From Microcosmobacter mediterraneus (GTDB lineage: Bacteria; Bacteroidota; Bacteroidia; Flavobacteriales; Flavobacteriaceae), in the NCBI RefSeq assembly GCF_031846265.1, contig NZ_JAVRIA010000001.1:620001-684000 (forward strand): a DNA stretch of 64,000 nucleotides, written 5' to 3'. The notes beneath the pieces are model-generated. The model was given only the letters and a program-made list of their open reading frames with translations, did no database searches and was not told the origin of the DNA. The translations under genes and the position numbers were made by a program. Shown piece after piece: positions 18,078-26,507 of the stretch; position 1 is the stretch's first letter, and each line of letters starts with the position of its first letter.

Positions 18078-19343
18078 ATGAAAAAACAAGTTATCGTTGC
18101 TTTAGCTCTAGCTATTGGATTATTTTCTAATGCTCAAAAAAACGAGCTGAAAGCAGCAGAAAAAGCGATAAAGAGTAACAATTACGCTGAAGCTAAGAGC
18201 GCTATCATGTCTGCAGAATCCTTAATAGGAGCTGCTGATGACAAGACAAAAGCTAAATTTTATATTCTAAAATCAAAAGCACTCTATGCTAATGGAGCAG
18301 GCTCAAATGAAGACCAAGATGCAGCAGTAGAAAGTATTGCAAAAGCCGCAAGTTTGAATAACTCTAAATACAAATCTGATATTGAAGAGCTTCAAATTAA
18401 TATGCTTAATACATTTTTAACTAAAGCAAATTCTAAATTACAATCTAAGCAATATAAATTGTCGTCTTTTGATTTTGAAAGAGCTTATAAAATGTCACCC
18501 AAAGACACTTTATATCTTTACTATGCTGCCTCTACTGCAGTAAATGGACAAGATTATGATAGATCTCTAGAGTTTTATGAAAGTTTAAGAGATATGGGTT
18601 TTACAGGTGCTGGTATAGAATATACTGCAATTAATAAAGAAACTGGTGTTGAAGAGACTTTTGATAATAGAACGCTGAGAGATGCTCAGGTTACTATTGG
18701 CACGCACATGAGTCCTAAGGAGAAAAAGAAAAAGACAAAATCTGCTGAGATCATAAAGAATATTGCCCTTATTTATCTTCAAAATGACGAAACTGAAAAA
18801 GCTATGACTGCAATGTCTGAAGCTCGTAGTGCTAATCCTAATGATATGGGTTTAATACTTACTGAGGCTAATGTGAGATTAAAGATGGGAGAGATGGATA
18901 AATTTAAAGCGCTTATGGAAGAAGCTACTAAAATGGATCCAGAAAATGCTGAATTACAATATAATCTAGGTGTAATAGCAGCTGATTCTGGAGATAAGAA
19001 AGCTGCTAAAGCTTACTATGAAAAAGCTATTGCTCTAGATCCTAATTATGGAGATGCTTACACTAACATGGCTGTTTTAATATTAGACAAAGAGCAAGCT
19101 ATAGTTGAGGAAATGAACTCTTTAGGAACCTCTGCTGCTGATGACAAAAAGTATGATGAGTTAAGAGAAAAACGTAAAGATATTTATAAACAAGCTATAC
19201 CAATCTTACAAAAATCTCTGTCATTGAGCCCAAAAAACACCGATATTATGCAAACTTTAGCAAATATCTATAGTTCTATTGGAGAAACTGATAAGTATAA
19301 AGAAATGAAAGCTAAAATTGAATCTATCCAATCTGGGAACTAA
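18078..19343 (+). CDS. Exported tetratricopeptide-repeat protein
   Basis: A 421-aa protein with a signal peptide (VALALAIGLFSNAQ). Tetratricopeptide units can be followed through the protein, for example NIALIYLQNDETEKAMTAM, NLGVIAADSGDKKAAKAYYEKAIALDP and TLANIYSSIGETDKYKEM. TPR proteins are scaffolds; this one should act in the periplasm. It lies 20 bases after gyrA and is followed by a strong terminator, so gyrA and this gene likely form a transcription unit. The biological reason for the pairing is not evident. Confidence 0.8.
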   Translation: MKKQVIVALALAIGLFSNAQKNELKAAEKAIKSNNYAEAKSAIMSAESLIGAADDKTKAKFYILKSKALYANGAGSNEDQDAAVESIAKAASLNNSKYKSDIEELQINMLNTFLTKANSKLQSKQYKLSSFDFERAYKMSPKDTLYLYYAASTAVNGQDYDRSLEFYESLRDMGFTGAGIEYTAINKETGVEETFDNRTLRDAQVTIGTHMSPKEKKKKTKSAEIIKNIALIYLQNDETEKAMTAMSEARSANPNDMGLILTEANVRLKMGEMDKFKALMEEATKMDPENAELQYNLGVIAADSGDKKAAKAYYEKAIALDPNYGDAYTNMAVLILDKEQAIVEEMNSLGTSAADDKKYDELREKRKDIYKQAIPILQKSLSLSPKNTDIMQTLANIYSSIGETDKYKEMKAKIESIQSGN

Positions 19344-19363
19344 ATTTTAGAGAATCATAACAT

Positions 19364-19402
19364 AAAAAAAGCTACTCAAAGTTATTAAGAGTAGCTTTTT
19401 TT
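19364..19402 (+). terminator. Bidirectional terminator after gyrA-TPR unit
   Basis: AAAAAAAGCTACTC (19364-19377) pairs with GAGTAGCTTTTTTT (19389-19402), loop of 11. The A/T flanks allow use by the convergent NlpC/P60 gene as well. Confidence 0.85.
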
Positions 19403-20150
19403 ATATAATCTTTTTAATAACCCTTAGTTTATGTGTATGCTGTCGTTTTTCTGCATTATAAATACCAGAGTGATCTAAGCGATCAATTCTTACTTTGCCA
19501 TGAGCATGTATAATGTAATTATCATCCATAATAATCCCTACATGTATAATGTTGCCTTCCGCATTATCAAAAAACGCTAAATCACCAGCTTCACTTTCTT
19601 CAATAAAGCTTAAAGCTTCCCCTTGGTTTGCTTGTTGAGACGCATCTCTTAAAAGCTTATAACCATTTAGCTTATAAACCATCTGAGTAAAACCAGAACA
19701 ATCAATACCAAAAGGAGTTTTTCCGCCCCATAAATAAGGTGAATTTAAATATAAAAATGCAGTAGAAATAATATTAGATTTTGCTTGTTTTTCAGAAACA
19801 ATATGACCTTCAAAATTGTGCTCAAGTAACTCTAAACCATTTAAACAGCTCCCCAAAGGAATTGGTATAAGCTGCTTGTCTGCACTACTAATAAATTCAA
19901 TAAAATCTGATGATAATTTATAATCGTTAGTACTTAATTCAGTGTAGTCATTTTCAGAAATTAATGCATATTGTTTATTGTCAATCCAACCTTCATACTT
20001 ATCAAAAGCTAAACGAATCCTACTCCATTTACTGCGTTGTTCTAAGACTTTAAACACATCTCCATAAAGTACCTGAGAAACCATTTCTGCGGTATCAGAA
20101 GGTTCTAATCGAAGTGGTACAATACCAAGATTGCAAATGGCATATTGCAT
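19401..20150 (-). CDS. C40 family (NlpC/P60) peptidase with SH3-like domain
   Basis: A 249-aa protein. Residues about 1-65 form an SH3-like domain (VPLRLEPSDTAEMVSQVLYGD, RIRLAFDKYEGWI). The NlpC/P60 domain follows, with catalytic Cys151 in GIDCSGFTQMVY, His203 in IIHVGII, and a further His in IIHAHGKVR. The arrangement resembles YkfC/DPP VI enzymes that cut gamma-D-Glu-diamino acid bonds in peptidoglycan peptides. No signal peptide is seen, so it is likely cytoplasmic and works in murein peptide recycling. It ends 12 bases after the thiolase gene starts the operon. Confidence 0.85.
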   Translation of the reverse strand: MQYAICNLGIVPLRLEPSDTAEMVSQVLYGDVFKVLEQRSKWSRIRLAFDKYEGWIDNKQYALISENDYTELSTNDYKLSSDFIEFISSADKQLIPIPLGSCLNGLELLEHNFEGHIVSEKQAKSNIISTAFLYLNSPYLWGGKTPFGIDCSGFTQMVYKLNGYKLLRDASQQANQGEALSFIEESEAGDLAFFDNAEGNIIHVGIIMDDNYIIHAHGKVRIDRLDHSGIYNAEKRQHTHKLRVIKKII

Positions 20151-20162
20151 TAATCTATACTA

Positions 20163-21341
20163 TTAGTTACGCTCAAGAATTAAAGCAGAAGCACCACCAC
20201 CACCATTACAAATAGCAGCAGCTCCAATTTTAGCATCGTTTTGAATGAGGACATTTAATAATGTAATTAATATCCTAACACCAGAACATCCTAATGGATG
20301 ACCTAAAGAAACTGCACCACCATTAACATTAACAGTAGAATCATCGATACCTAAAATTTTCATATTAGCTAATCCAACTACTGCAAAAGCTTCATTAAAT
20401 TCAAAATAATCGACATCTTTAATTGATATTCCTGCTTTATCTAAAGCCTTAGGTAAAGCTTTTGCTGGTGCAGTTGTAAACCATTTTGGTTCTTGGGCAG
20501 CATCAGCATAGCTTTTAATCGAAGCCAAGGGTGTTAATCCTAGTTGGTCTGCCTTTTCTCTACTCATTAAGACCATAGCACCTGCTCCATCATTTATGGT
20601 TGAAGCATTGGCTGCAGTAACTGTACCTTCCTTAGTAAATGCTGCTCTTAAGGCAGGAATCTTTTCTAATTTAACATTGGTATATTCTTCATCTTTAGAT
20701 ATTACTATAGGTTCACCACGACGCTGAGGAACTTCTACAGGAACAACTTCATTATTAAATTTACCTGCATCCCAAGCTTCAGTTGATCTTTTATAGGATT
20801 GTATTGCAAAAGCATCTTGATCTTCTCTAGAAAAGTTATATTCTGTAGCACAAGCATCTGCACAAACTCCCATGGCTTGTTGATCGTAGACATCTACCAA
20901 ACCATCTTTTTGCATACCATCTTCCATCTTCACTGGACCAAATTTTGCAGCTGATCTGGCATGATAATAATGCGGAATTAAGCTCATGTTTTCCATACCA
21001 CCAGCTATAATGATTTCTGCATCACCTAACTTAATTGCTTGAGCTGCTTGCATTACGGTTTTCATACCAGAAGCACAAACTTTATTTATGGTGGTGCAAG
21101 GAACAGTTTCTGGAATTCCAGCAAAGATTGCTGCCTGTCTAGCAGGTGCTTGTCCTGTACCTGCTTGTACCACATTACCCATTAAAACTTCGTCTACTAG
21201 ATTAGGATCTAAACTAATCTTGTCTAAAGCTCCTTTAATTGCTATGGCCCCTAATTTTGGAGCAGGAATTGTGGATAATGATCCTAAAAAACTACCTATT
21301 GGAGTTCTGGCTGCCGATACAATGACTACATCCTTATTCAT
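20163..21341 (-). CDS. Acetyl-CoA C-acyltransferase (thiolase)
   Basis: A 392-aa thiolase, the normal length of the family. Nucleophile Cys89 is in NKVCASGMK, and the second active-site Cys378 is in AICNGGGGASA. The conserved ENMSLIPHY, GGAVSLGHPLGCSG and NEAFAVV motifs are present. It catalyses Claisen condensation or thiolysis of acetoacetyl- or 3-ketoacyl-CoA; degradative or biosynthetic direction cannot be told. A TAATTTTG -7 element (21377-21370, minus) lies 29 bases upstream of the ATG. The NlpC/P60 gene follows 12 bases downstream. Confidence 0.92.
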   Translation of the reverse strand: MNKDVVIVSAARTPIGSFLGSLSTIPAPKLGAIAIKGALDKISLDPNLVDEVLMGNVVQAGTGQAPARQAAIFAGIPETVPCTTINKVCASGMKTVMQAAQAIKLGDAEIIIAGGMENMSLIPHYYHARSAAKFGPVKMEDGMQKDGLVDVYDQQAMGVCADACATEYNFSREDQDAFAIQSYKRSTEAWDAGKFNNEVVPVEVPQRRGEPIVISKDEEYTNVKLEKIPALRAAFTKEGTVTAANASTINDGAGAMVLMSREKADQLGLTPLASIKSYADAAQEPKWFTTAPAKALPKALDKAGISIKDVDYFEFNEAFAVVGLANMKILGIDDSTVNVNGGAVSLGHPLGCSGVRILITLLNVLIQNDAKIGAAAICNGGGGASALILERN

Positions 21342-21431
21342 TAATTTATACTTTTTGTTTTTGTCGATGCAAAATTAATCAAATTTTACTATAAAGTAAG
21401 AAGTCCAAAGCTCTAAACCTATTATATTTAT

Positions 21432-21439
21432 TACATTTG
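21432..21439 (+). promoter_or_regulatory. Promoter -7 element for 7TM-HD gene
   Basis: TACATTTG matches TAnnTTTG and lies 19 bases before the ATG at 21459; no clear -33 element is visible. Confidence 0.45.
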
Positions 21440-21458
21440 AATTATACAGAACAATTTA

Positions 21459-23507
21459 ATGAATGCTATAGTTAATAAATGGTATAAAAATCATTCACTT
21501 ATATACAAAGTGTTGCTTTTTTTAGCCACTACTTTTTTAATTGTTTATCTATTTCCAAAGAGTGGAAAATTCAAATATAATTTTGAAAAAGGAAAGCCAT
21601 GGCAATCCGAAACATTGCAAGCTCCATTTGATTTTGCAATACGGAAGTCTGCTGACGAAATAGAGAACGAAAAACAAGAGATTTTAGAAACAAGTAGCGC
21701 TTACTTTAATGTAGATACTTCATATGCAAATGATATATTTAACTTGTATGAACAGGCTTTTGATGAGCAATTTAAAAACGATTCGTTATTGCAAAAGCGT
21801 AGAGTTTTATTTTCATTAGGAGAGAAAATAATTAAAGATATCTACAAATATGGAATCCTTAAAGAAGATTATGATTTTAAAGACGAAAAACAAGTAGTCA
21901 TTTTAGAAGGTCAGGTTCAAAAAAAATCAGTTACTTATGCCTCTTTAACTAAGCCAGATGGTTTTAAAATAGCATTAAATAGCGCCTTAAATAATTCGGA
22001 TTATTTAGAATATAAAAATGATCTACTTTCTATCTTTTTTGATATTATAAAGCCAAACTTAGAGTTTAATGAAGTTTTAACTCAAGATGTTTTAGATGAA
22101 GAAATCAATTCTATCTCATTAACAAGAGGTCAGATAGAGAAAGAAACCCTTATTATTTCTAAAGGAGAGGTAGTAGATGAAGCCGCATATGAAATATTAG
22201 AATCTTTAGAAGCTGAATACGAATCGCAAGTTTGGAGTGAGTCTAATTATAATTGGGTCATTTTTGCCTATACACTTCTAGTAGCACTAACCTTGTTAAT
22301 GTTGTTGCTTTTCCTTAGAAAATATAGGCCAGAAGTATTTTTAAATAACATTAAAGTCACATTTATATTCTTTAATGTTTTATTAATGATATTGCTTACT
22401 GTATTGATTATTAACTATAATTCACAATACCTCTATGTAGTTCCACTATGTATATTGCCATTAGTTTTAAAGGCATTTTTTGATGCACGTCTAGGGCTTT
22501 TTGCTCATGTGCTCACAGTATTACTACTAGGTTTTATTGTTCCTAATAGTTATGAGTATATGTTTTTGCAAATCATTGCAGGTATAGTTACAATTTTAAC
22601 TGTTTCAGAATTATATAAACGTGCCAATTTATTTATTTCAGTTGGCCAGATTACACTCATTTATATCATTGCCTATTTTGCCTTTTTTGTAATACATGAA
22701 GGTAATATTACAACTCTTAAAATAGAAACCTTTGGGCTGTTTATTTTATGTGGTTTAGCTACACTTTTTGTTCAACCATTGATCTATATTTATGAGAAAA
22801 TCTTTGGTCTAGTTTCAGATGTTTCTTTGTTAGAGCTTTCAGACACCAATTCTAAACTCCTAAAGCAACTGTCCAATGAAGCACCAGGCACTTTCCATCA
22901 TTCTCTTAATGTTGCTAATTTGGCAGAGGCCTGTGCTAATGAAATCGGAGCAAACTCTATGCTAGTGAGAGTTGGATCACTTTATCATGATATTGGTAAG
23001 ATGAAGAATCCATCTTTCTTTACTGAAAACCAATCGCATACACTTAACCCTCACGATGAATTATCATCTATAGAAAGTGCAAAAATAATAATAGATCATG
23101 TTATTAACGGTATAGAAATAGCCAAGAAAAATAATCTTCCAGATAGAATTATAGATTTTATTAGAACACATCATGGAACCAGTTTAGTCTATTATTTCTT
23201 TATGAAAGAAAAATCGAATAATGAAAATATAGATGAAGAATTATTTAGATATAGAGGTCCTAAGCCCTTTAGTAAAGAAACAGCAATTTTAATGATGTGT
23301 GATAGTGTAGAAGCGGCCTCTAAAAGTTTAAAAGAACCAACTTCTACTAAAATAGATGCGTTTGTAGAATCCATTTTGGATAAGCAAATGAGTGAAGGTC
23401 AGTTTCTTAATGCCAATATTACATTTAAAGAAATTGAATTGATTAAAAAGGTCCTAAAAAAGAAGCTTGCCAATATATTTCATCTCAGAATAGAATATCC
23501 AGAATAG
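21459..23507 (+). CDS. 7TM-HD family membrane phosphohydrolase (PgpH-like)
   Basis: A 682-aa protein. One N-terminal membrane helix (about 19-34) is followed by a large extracytoplasmic 7TMR-HDED domain to about 265, seven membrane helices from about 268 to 455, and a cytosolic HD domain from about 475. Metal-binding motifs are HHSLNVANLAE, LYHDIGKM and IRTHHGTSLVYYF. PgpH proteins of this architecture hydrolyse cyclic di-AMP in other bacteria; that specificity here is inferred from architecture only. The HD motif ends with EAASKSLKEPT, a conserved C-terminal feature. Confidence 0.88.
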   Translation: MNAIVNKWYKNHSLIYKVLLFLATTFLIVYLFPKSGKFKYNFEKGKPWQSETLQAPFDFAIRKSADEIENEKQEILETSSAYFNVDTSYANDIFNLYEQAFDEQFKNDSLLQKRRVLFSLGEKIIKDIYKYGILKEDYDFKDEKQVVILEGQVQKKSVTYASLTKPDGFKIALNSALNNSDYLEYKNDLLSIFFDIIKPNLEFNEVLTQDVLDEEINSISLTRGQIEKETLIISKGEVVDEAAYEILESLEAEYESQVWSESNYNWVIFAYTLLVALTLLMLLLFLRKYRPEVFLNNIKVTFIFFNVLLMILLTVLIINYNSQYLYVVPLCILPLVLKAFFDARLGLFAHVLTVLLLGFIVPNSYEYMFLQIIAGIVTILTVSELYKRANLFISVGQITLIYIIAYFAFFVIHEGNITTLKIETFGLFILCGLATLFVQPLIYIYEKIFGLVSDVSLLELSDTNSKLLKQLSNEAPGTFHHSLNVANLAEACANEIGANSMLVRVGSLYHDIGKMKNPSFFTENQSHTLNPHDELSSIESAKIIIDHVINGIEIAKKNNLPDRIIDFIRTHHGTSLVYYFFMKEKSNNENIDEELFRYRGPKPFSKETAILMMCDSVEAASKSLKEPTSTKIDAFVESILDKQMSEGQFLNANITFKEIELIKKVLKKKLANIFHLRIEYPE

Positions 23508-23529
23508 AGTTCAAAAAATTATAAAATAG

Positions 23530-23561
23530 TTTGCGTTCTACTACATGATGAATTACATTTG
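23530..23561 (+). promoter_or_regulatory. Promoter of the Ser-Pro-Arg tRNA cluster
   Basis: TTTG at 23530-23533, 20 bases, then TACATTTG at 23554-23561, ahead of tRNA-Ser at 23600. Confidence 0.7.
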
Positions 23562-23599
23562 CATCCGCAAAAATTGCGAAATGTTCATGTTTTTGAATA

Positions 23600-23683
23600 G
23601 GAGAGGTGCCAGAGTGGTAATGGAGCAGATTGCTAATCTGTCAACGCGTAAGTGTTGCCCGGGTTCGAATCCCGGTCTCTCCG
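23600..23683 (+). tRNA. tRNA-Ser (GCT anticodon)
   Basis: Class II tRNA with a long variable arm (CAACGCGTAAGTGTTG). The acceptor stem GGAGAGG pairs with TCTCTCC (one G-U), discriminator G. The anticodon loop TTGCTAA gives GCT, decoding AGC/AGU. CCA is not encoded. Confidence 0.93.
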
Positions 23684-23689
23684 CTTTTT

Positions 23690-23764
23690 CGGGGTGTAGC
23701 GTAGCCCGGTTATCGCGCCGCGTTTGGGACGCGGAGGTCGCAGGTTCGAATCCTGCCACCCCGA
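23690..23764 (+). tRNA. tRNA-Pro (TGG anticodon)
   Basis: Acceptor CGGGGTG pairs with CACCCCG, discriminator A. The anticodon stem-loop CCGCG-TTTGGGA-CGCGG gives TGG. The T-arm GCAGG-TTCGAAT-CCTGC is perfect. It lies 6 bases after tRNA-Ser. Confidence 0.93.
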
Positions 23765-23780
23765 CTTTTAAAAGTCGATT

Positions 23781-23854
23781 GGTCGCGTAGCTCAGCTGGA
23801 TAGAGCATCTGCCTTCTAAGCAGACGGTCACAGGTTCGAATCCTGTCGCGATCA
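23781..23854 (+). tRNA. tRNA-Arg (TCT anticodon)
   Basis: Acceptor GGTCGCG pairs with CGCGATC (one G-U), discriminator A. The anticodon loop CTTCTAA gives TCT, decoding AGA/AGG. It is the last gene of the tRNA cluster. Confidence 0.93.
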
Positions 23855-23855
23855 C

Positions 23856-23887
23856 AAAAAGCCTTGCTAATATTAGTAAGGCTTTTT
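23856..23887 (+). terminator. Terminator of tRNA cluster
   Basis: AAAAAGCCTTGCTAAT pairs with ATTAGTAAGGCTTTTT across 23856-23887 with a single G-U, giving a strong hairpin with a T-run; it can also serve the convergent minus-strand operon ending at 23913. Confidence 0.85.
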
Positions 23888-23912
23888 TGTTTTATTAAAT
23901 ACATAGCTATAA

Positions 23913-24377
23913 TTAGTTATAGTTTCCGAATAATTCCACCAGCTTTTCCTGTCGGTATTTGAAAATCTCTTCTAATTTGGGTTTTACTAGCATAGGATGA
24001 ATCATCTGACCTAAAATACCAAAAGGAACTTTGTAGTCAATAATATCTTCCATTTCAACACCTCCATTAATAGCTTTAATAAAATGTTTGTGATGCCAAA
24101 GCGCATAAGGACCAAACCGCTGTTCATCTACAAAGTACTGCTTATCCTTAACATGTGTAATTTCTGTAACCCATTTGGTCTTAATTCCTAATATAGGTGT
24201 AACGATATACTGTATAATTTGCCCTGGATACATAGGTCTGTCTGCACCAGAGAGAATATCAAAACTCATGTAATCTGGTGTAATGGTTTTTAGATTAACA
24301 GGGCTGGATAAGAACTCCCAGGCTTGATCAATACTAATAGGCAAGTTCTGCTTTTTATGTAGCGTATATATTTTCAT
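23913..24377 (-). CDS. SRPBCC family protein
   Basis: A 154-aa START/Bet v 1-fold protein. The pattern is the usual one for bacterial SRPBCC 'cyclase-like' proteins: IDQAWEFLSSPVNLKTITPDYMSFDIL, VTEITHVKDKQYFVDEQRFGPYALWHHKHF, then VEMEDIIDYKVPFGILG and a C-terminal helix. Members bind hydrophobic ligands. It is the last gene of a minus-strand operon that also holds TspO, glutathione peroxidase and FolE, and it lies 2 bases after the TspO gene. Genes of this type are often near photolyases in marine bacteria, which fits a role in photoprotection here, but the ligand is unknown. Confidence 0.8.
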   Translation of the reverse strand: MKIYTLHKKQNLPISIDQAWEFLSSPVNLKTITPDYMSFDILSGADRPMYPGQIIQYIVTPILGIKTKWVTEITHVKDKQYFVDEQRFGPYALWHHKHFIKAINGGVEMEDIIDYKVPFGILGQMIHPMLVKPKLEEIFKYRQEKLVELFGNYN

Positions 24378-24379
24378 AT

Positions 24380-24847
24380 TTAGTTATATAAACAGATGTA
24401 TAAGTTTAATGATGTTGCAATACATAACCATATAATATATGGTAAGAGGAGTAATCTGTACTTTTTCATTTTTTCAAATTGAAACTGAAAGAAGTAATAA
24501 AAAATAACTATGGTTAATAAGGTTATAATTACCAGTCCTAGGTTAACCAAATGCTGATTAAAGAAAACATAGTTCCAACTGACATTTAAAACAAATTCAA
24601 TACCTAAAACAACTATGAACAATGAAACTTTGATAGTATTAAAAAGAACTGTAAGATAAATTGAAAAACAAATCATTATAGTGGTCCAAGCAAAACCAAA
24701 AACCCATCCAGCAGGTGTCCAAGGTGCTTGGTTTAGATTAATATACCAATCTGTTTGAGGACCAGTGTCCATTAACCAGTTTCCGATGGCCAAACCTCCA
24801 AAATTGATAATTAGAAATACTATAAAAAGAGTAATGAGCTTTTTCAC
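24380..24847 (-). CDS. tspO: TspO/MBR family tryptophan-rich sensory protein
   Basis: A 155-aa protein with five membrane helices. Family residues are visible: GNWLMDTGPQTDWYINLNQ, APWTPAGWVFGFAWT, and FVLNVSWNYVFFNQH. TspO binds porphyrins and tetrapyrroles and is linked to light and oxygen control in photosynthetic bacteria. The start is GTG, inside GTGA, overlapping by 4 bases the stop of the 55-aa gene upstream, so translation is probably coupled. It stands within the proposed photoprotection operon. Confidence 0.88.
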   Translation of the reverse strand: MKKLITLFIVFLIINFGGLAIGNWLMDTGPQTDWYINLNQAPWTPAGWVFGFAWTTIMICFSIYLTVLFNTIKVSLFIVVLGIEFVLNVSWNYVFFNQHLVNLGLVIITLLTIVIFYYFFQFQFEKMKKYRLLLLPYIIWLCIATSLNLYICLYN

Positions 24848-25011
24848 GATTGTAATGTCTCTATTTCTTTTAGAGTTCGCTCAGCTTCTGCGTATTTCTT
24901 GTCGCTTTCAGCTCTATTAGTCGTTGATAACTTGTGCCAGTCGCTCATTAGTTTTTCATATTTTTTCTGAAGCTTTTCTACTTTGCTTTCTTTTTTAAAT
25001 AGACTAAACAT
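24844..25011 (-). CDS. Lacal_2735-type small coiled-coil protein
   Basis: A 55-aa frame too short for many ORF callers. It starts MFSLFKKESKVEKLQKKYEK and continues as a charged helical protein with YAEAERTLKEIETL near the end. This matches the flavobacterial small family called Lacal_2735. Its ATG lies 3 bases after the glutathione peroxidase stop and its TGA overlaps the TspO GTG, so it sits tightly inside the operon. Function is unknown. It is soluble, with a predicted long helix from residue 7 to 54. Confidence 0.8.
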   Translation of the reverse strand: MFSLFKKESKVEKLQKKYEKLMSDWHKLSTTNRAESDKKYAEAERTLKEIETLQS

Positions 25012-25014
25012 AAT

Positions 25015-25527
25015 TCATAAGTGTTTTGTTATTTTTCCGCTCATCGGATTTGTGATAGATAGAAAGTAGTCGACCAAGCGACCCTCTTCATCAACTAAAT
25101 ACTTCTGAAAATTCCATTTCACTGAAGAGTTAATTGAACCGTTTATAGATTTTTTTGTTAACCAACTATATAATGGATGCTGATTACTTCCTTTAACATC
25201 AATTTTTTCTGTAATTAAAAACTCAACACCATAATTACGTTCACAAAAAGAGGAAATCTCTGAAGCACTTCCTGGCTCCTGACTGCCAAACTGATTACAC
25301 GGAACACCAATAACCTCGATACTATCACCATATTGCTCATGTAATTTTTGTAAATCTTTATACTGACCAGTAAAGCCGCATTTAGAGGCTACATTGACAA
25401 AAAGTATTTTTTTTCCTTCAAAATTAGATAGTTGCATTGGACTACCATTTAAGCTATTAATTTTGATATCATAAATTGGAGTGTTGGGTAAATTTACGCT
25501 TGTATTGCTTTTAAATAAAGACATCAT
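25015..25527 (-). CDS. Glutathione peroxidase family protein (Cys type)
   Basis: A 170-aa peroxidase. The peroxidatic Cys50 is in ASKCGFTGQY, Gln79 in PCNQFG, and Trp138-Asn139 in VKWNFQKY form the rest of the catalytic tetrad. Cys95 (SSFCERN) is the likely resolving cysteine of the thioredoxin-dependent type. There is no signal peptide. It reduces lipid and other hydroperoxides, which fits an operon with photolyases and TspO. The start has two adjacent ATGs (25527 and 25524). It lies 6 bases after the SDR. Confidence 0.9.
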   Translation of the reverse strand: MMSLFKSNTSVNLPNTPIYDIKINSLNGSPMQLSNFEGKKILFVNVASKCGFTGQYKDLQKLHEQYGDSIEVIGVPCNQFGSQEPGSASEISSFCERNYGVEFLITEKIDVKGSNQHPLYSWLTKKSINGSINSSVKWNFQKYLVDEEGRLVDYFLSITNPMSGKITKHL

Positions 25528-25533
25528 AAGGTA

Positions 25534-26217
25534 TTATATTTTGAATGAAACTATTCCACAATCGAGTTCAAATACTTGCCCTGAGATAGAACTACTTTTA
25601 TCAGAAAGTAAAAACGTTACTGTATCTGACACATCTTTGGGCTCTAGGTATTTTTTAAGTGGATGACGCTCAATCATTTTCTCCTTCATAGAATCATTTC
25701 TTAATATTTTTTCGGCTAAGGTTGTATCTGTAATTGTTGGAGCCACAGCATTAACTCTTACAGTAGGGGCTAGTTCTGCGCCAAGTGATTTTGTTAGCCC
25801 TTCGATTCCTGACTTAGAAGCTGCGACACTTGCATGAAATGGCATACCTAATTTAGAGGCTACAGTACTAAAAAGTACAATAGACGGATTAGTTCCATTT
25901 TTAAGTGCTTTTAAGTATTTCTGAACAGATTTCACTGCTCCAATAACATTGATCTCAAAATCCTCTCTAAAATCTTCTAAAGTAAGCCTTGATATTGGTT
26001 TTAAATTGATGCTTCCAGGACAGTAAACTAAGCCATCTAATGCTTCAATTTCTGGTAATTCGTCTTTAAGTATATCTACAGTATAATGGGTTAAATTATC
26101 ATGAGTAATATCAGGACTAGTTCTACTAACATTTATAACATTGTTATTTGGTAACAATGCATTAATGGTAGCTTTTCCTATACCTTTACTACCTCCAATA
26201 ACAAGAATAGTTTTCAT
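25534..26217 (-). CDS. SDR family oxidoreductase
   Basis: A 227-aa short-chain dehydrogenase. The cofactor loop is GGSKGIG near residues 8-14. VYCPGSINL occupies the NNAG position, and FSTVASKLG carries the serine. The YxxxK motif is altered to HASVAASKSG, where the catalytic Tyr is replaced; lysine is kept. The C-terminal ISGQVFELDCGI is typical of the family. Loss of the tyrosine means catalysis needs checking. It may be read from the upstream minus-strand genes through a terminator hairpin. Confidence 0.82.
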   Translation of the reverse strand: MKTILVIGGSKGIGKATINALLPNNNVINVSRTSPDITHDNLTHYTVDILKDELPEIEALDGLVYCPGSINLKPISRLTLEDFREDFEINVIGAVKSVQKYLKALKNGTNPSIVLFSTVASKLGMPFHASVAASKSGIEGLTKSLGAELAPTVRVNAVAPTITDTTLAEKILRNDSMKEKMIERHPLKKYLEPKDVSDTVTFLLSDKSSSISGQVFELDCGIVSFKI

Positions 26218-26235
26218 GGGTAAAATTTAAGTTAT

Positions 26236-26266
26236 AAAAAATGCCATCTGCTGATGGCATTTTTTG
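26236..26266 (-). terminator. Hairpin terminator between two parts of the operon
   Basis: AAAAATGCCATC (26236-26247) pairs with GATGGCATTTTT (26253-26264). On the minus strand it follows the 76-aa gene and ends in a T-run. The SDR starts only about 20 bases later without room for a separate promoter, so partial readthrough is likely. Confidence 0.75.
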
Positions 26267-26497
26267 TTATACTAGTTCAGTTAGTGGTCTTCCTTTTAAG
26301 CGTTTTTCAATTTTTCTTTTAATCACAGTTAAACGCTTCATGATATCCATGATATTCTGATCTCTATTTTTCTTATAAATTTCGTTAAGACCTAAGATAA
26401 GTTCTTTGGCTTCTCTTACAATCTCTACACGATCACTAGTTGATAAAGATCTTCGTTTTCTTTGTTCAAACTCTAATGCTTTGTCTATTAATTCCAT
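26267..26497 (-). CDS. Small conserved flavobacterial helical protein
   Basis: A 76-aa basic, helical protein (ELIDKALEFEQRKRRSLS, VEIVREAKELILGLNEIYKK, MKRLTVIKRKIEKRLKG). It has no cysteine and no membrane segment. I know of no function. It lies 10 bases after folE and before a terminator, so it is the last gene of that transcript before readthrough. The many charged residues suggest a nucleic-acid or protein-binding helix bundle. Confidence 0.6.
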   Translation of the reverse strand: MELIDKALEFEQRKRRSLSTSDRVEIVREAKELILGLNEIYKKNRDQNIMDIMKRLTVIKRKIEKRLKGRPLTELV

Positions 26498-26507
26498 AAC
26501 TTAATTT

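Noticed and set aside
23553..23904. Open frames on the minus strand, and 23545-23790 on plus, across the tRNA cluster
   Set aside because: They translate tRNA genes; the peptides (GFEPVTVCLEG, GGRIRTCDL) are the well-known artefact of tRNA loci.
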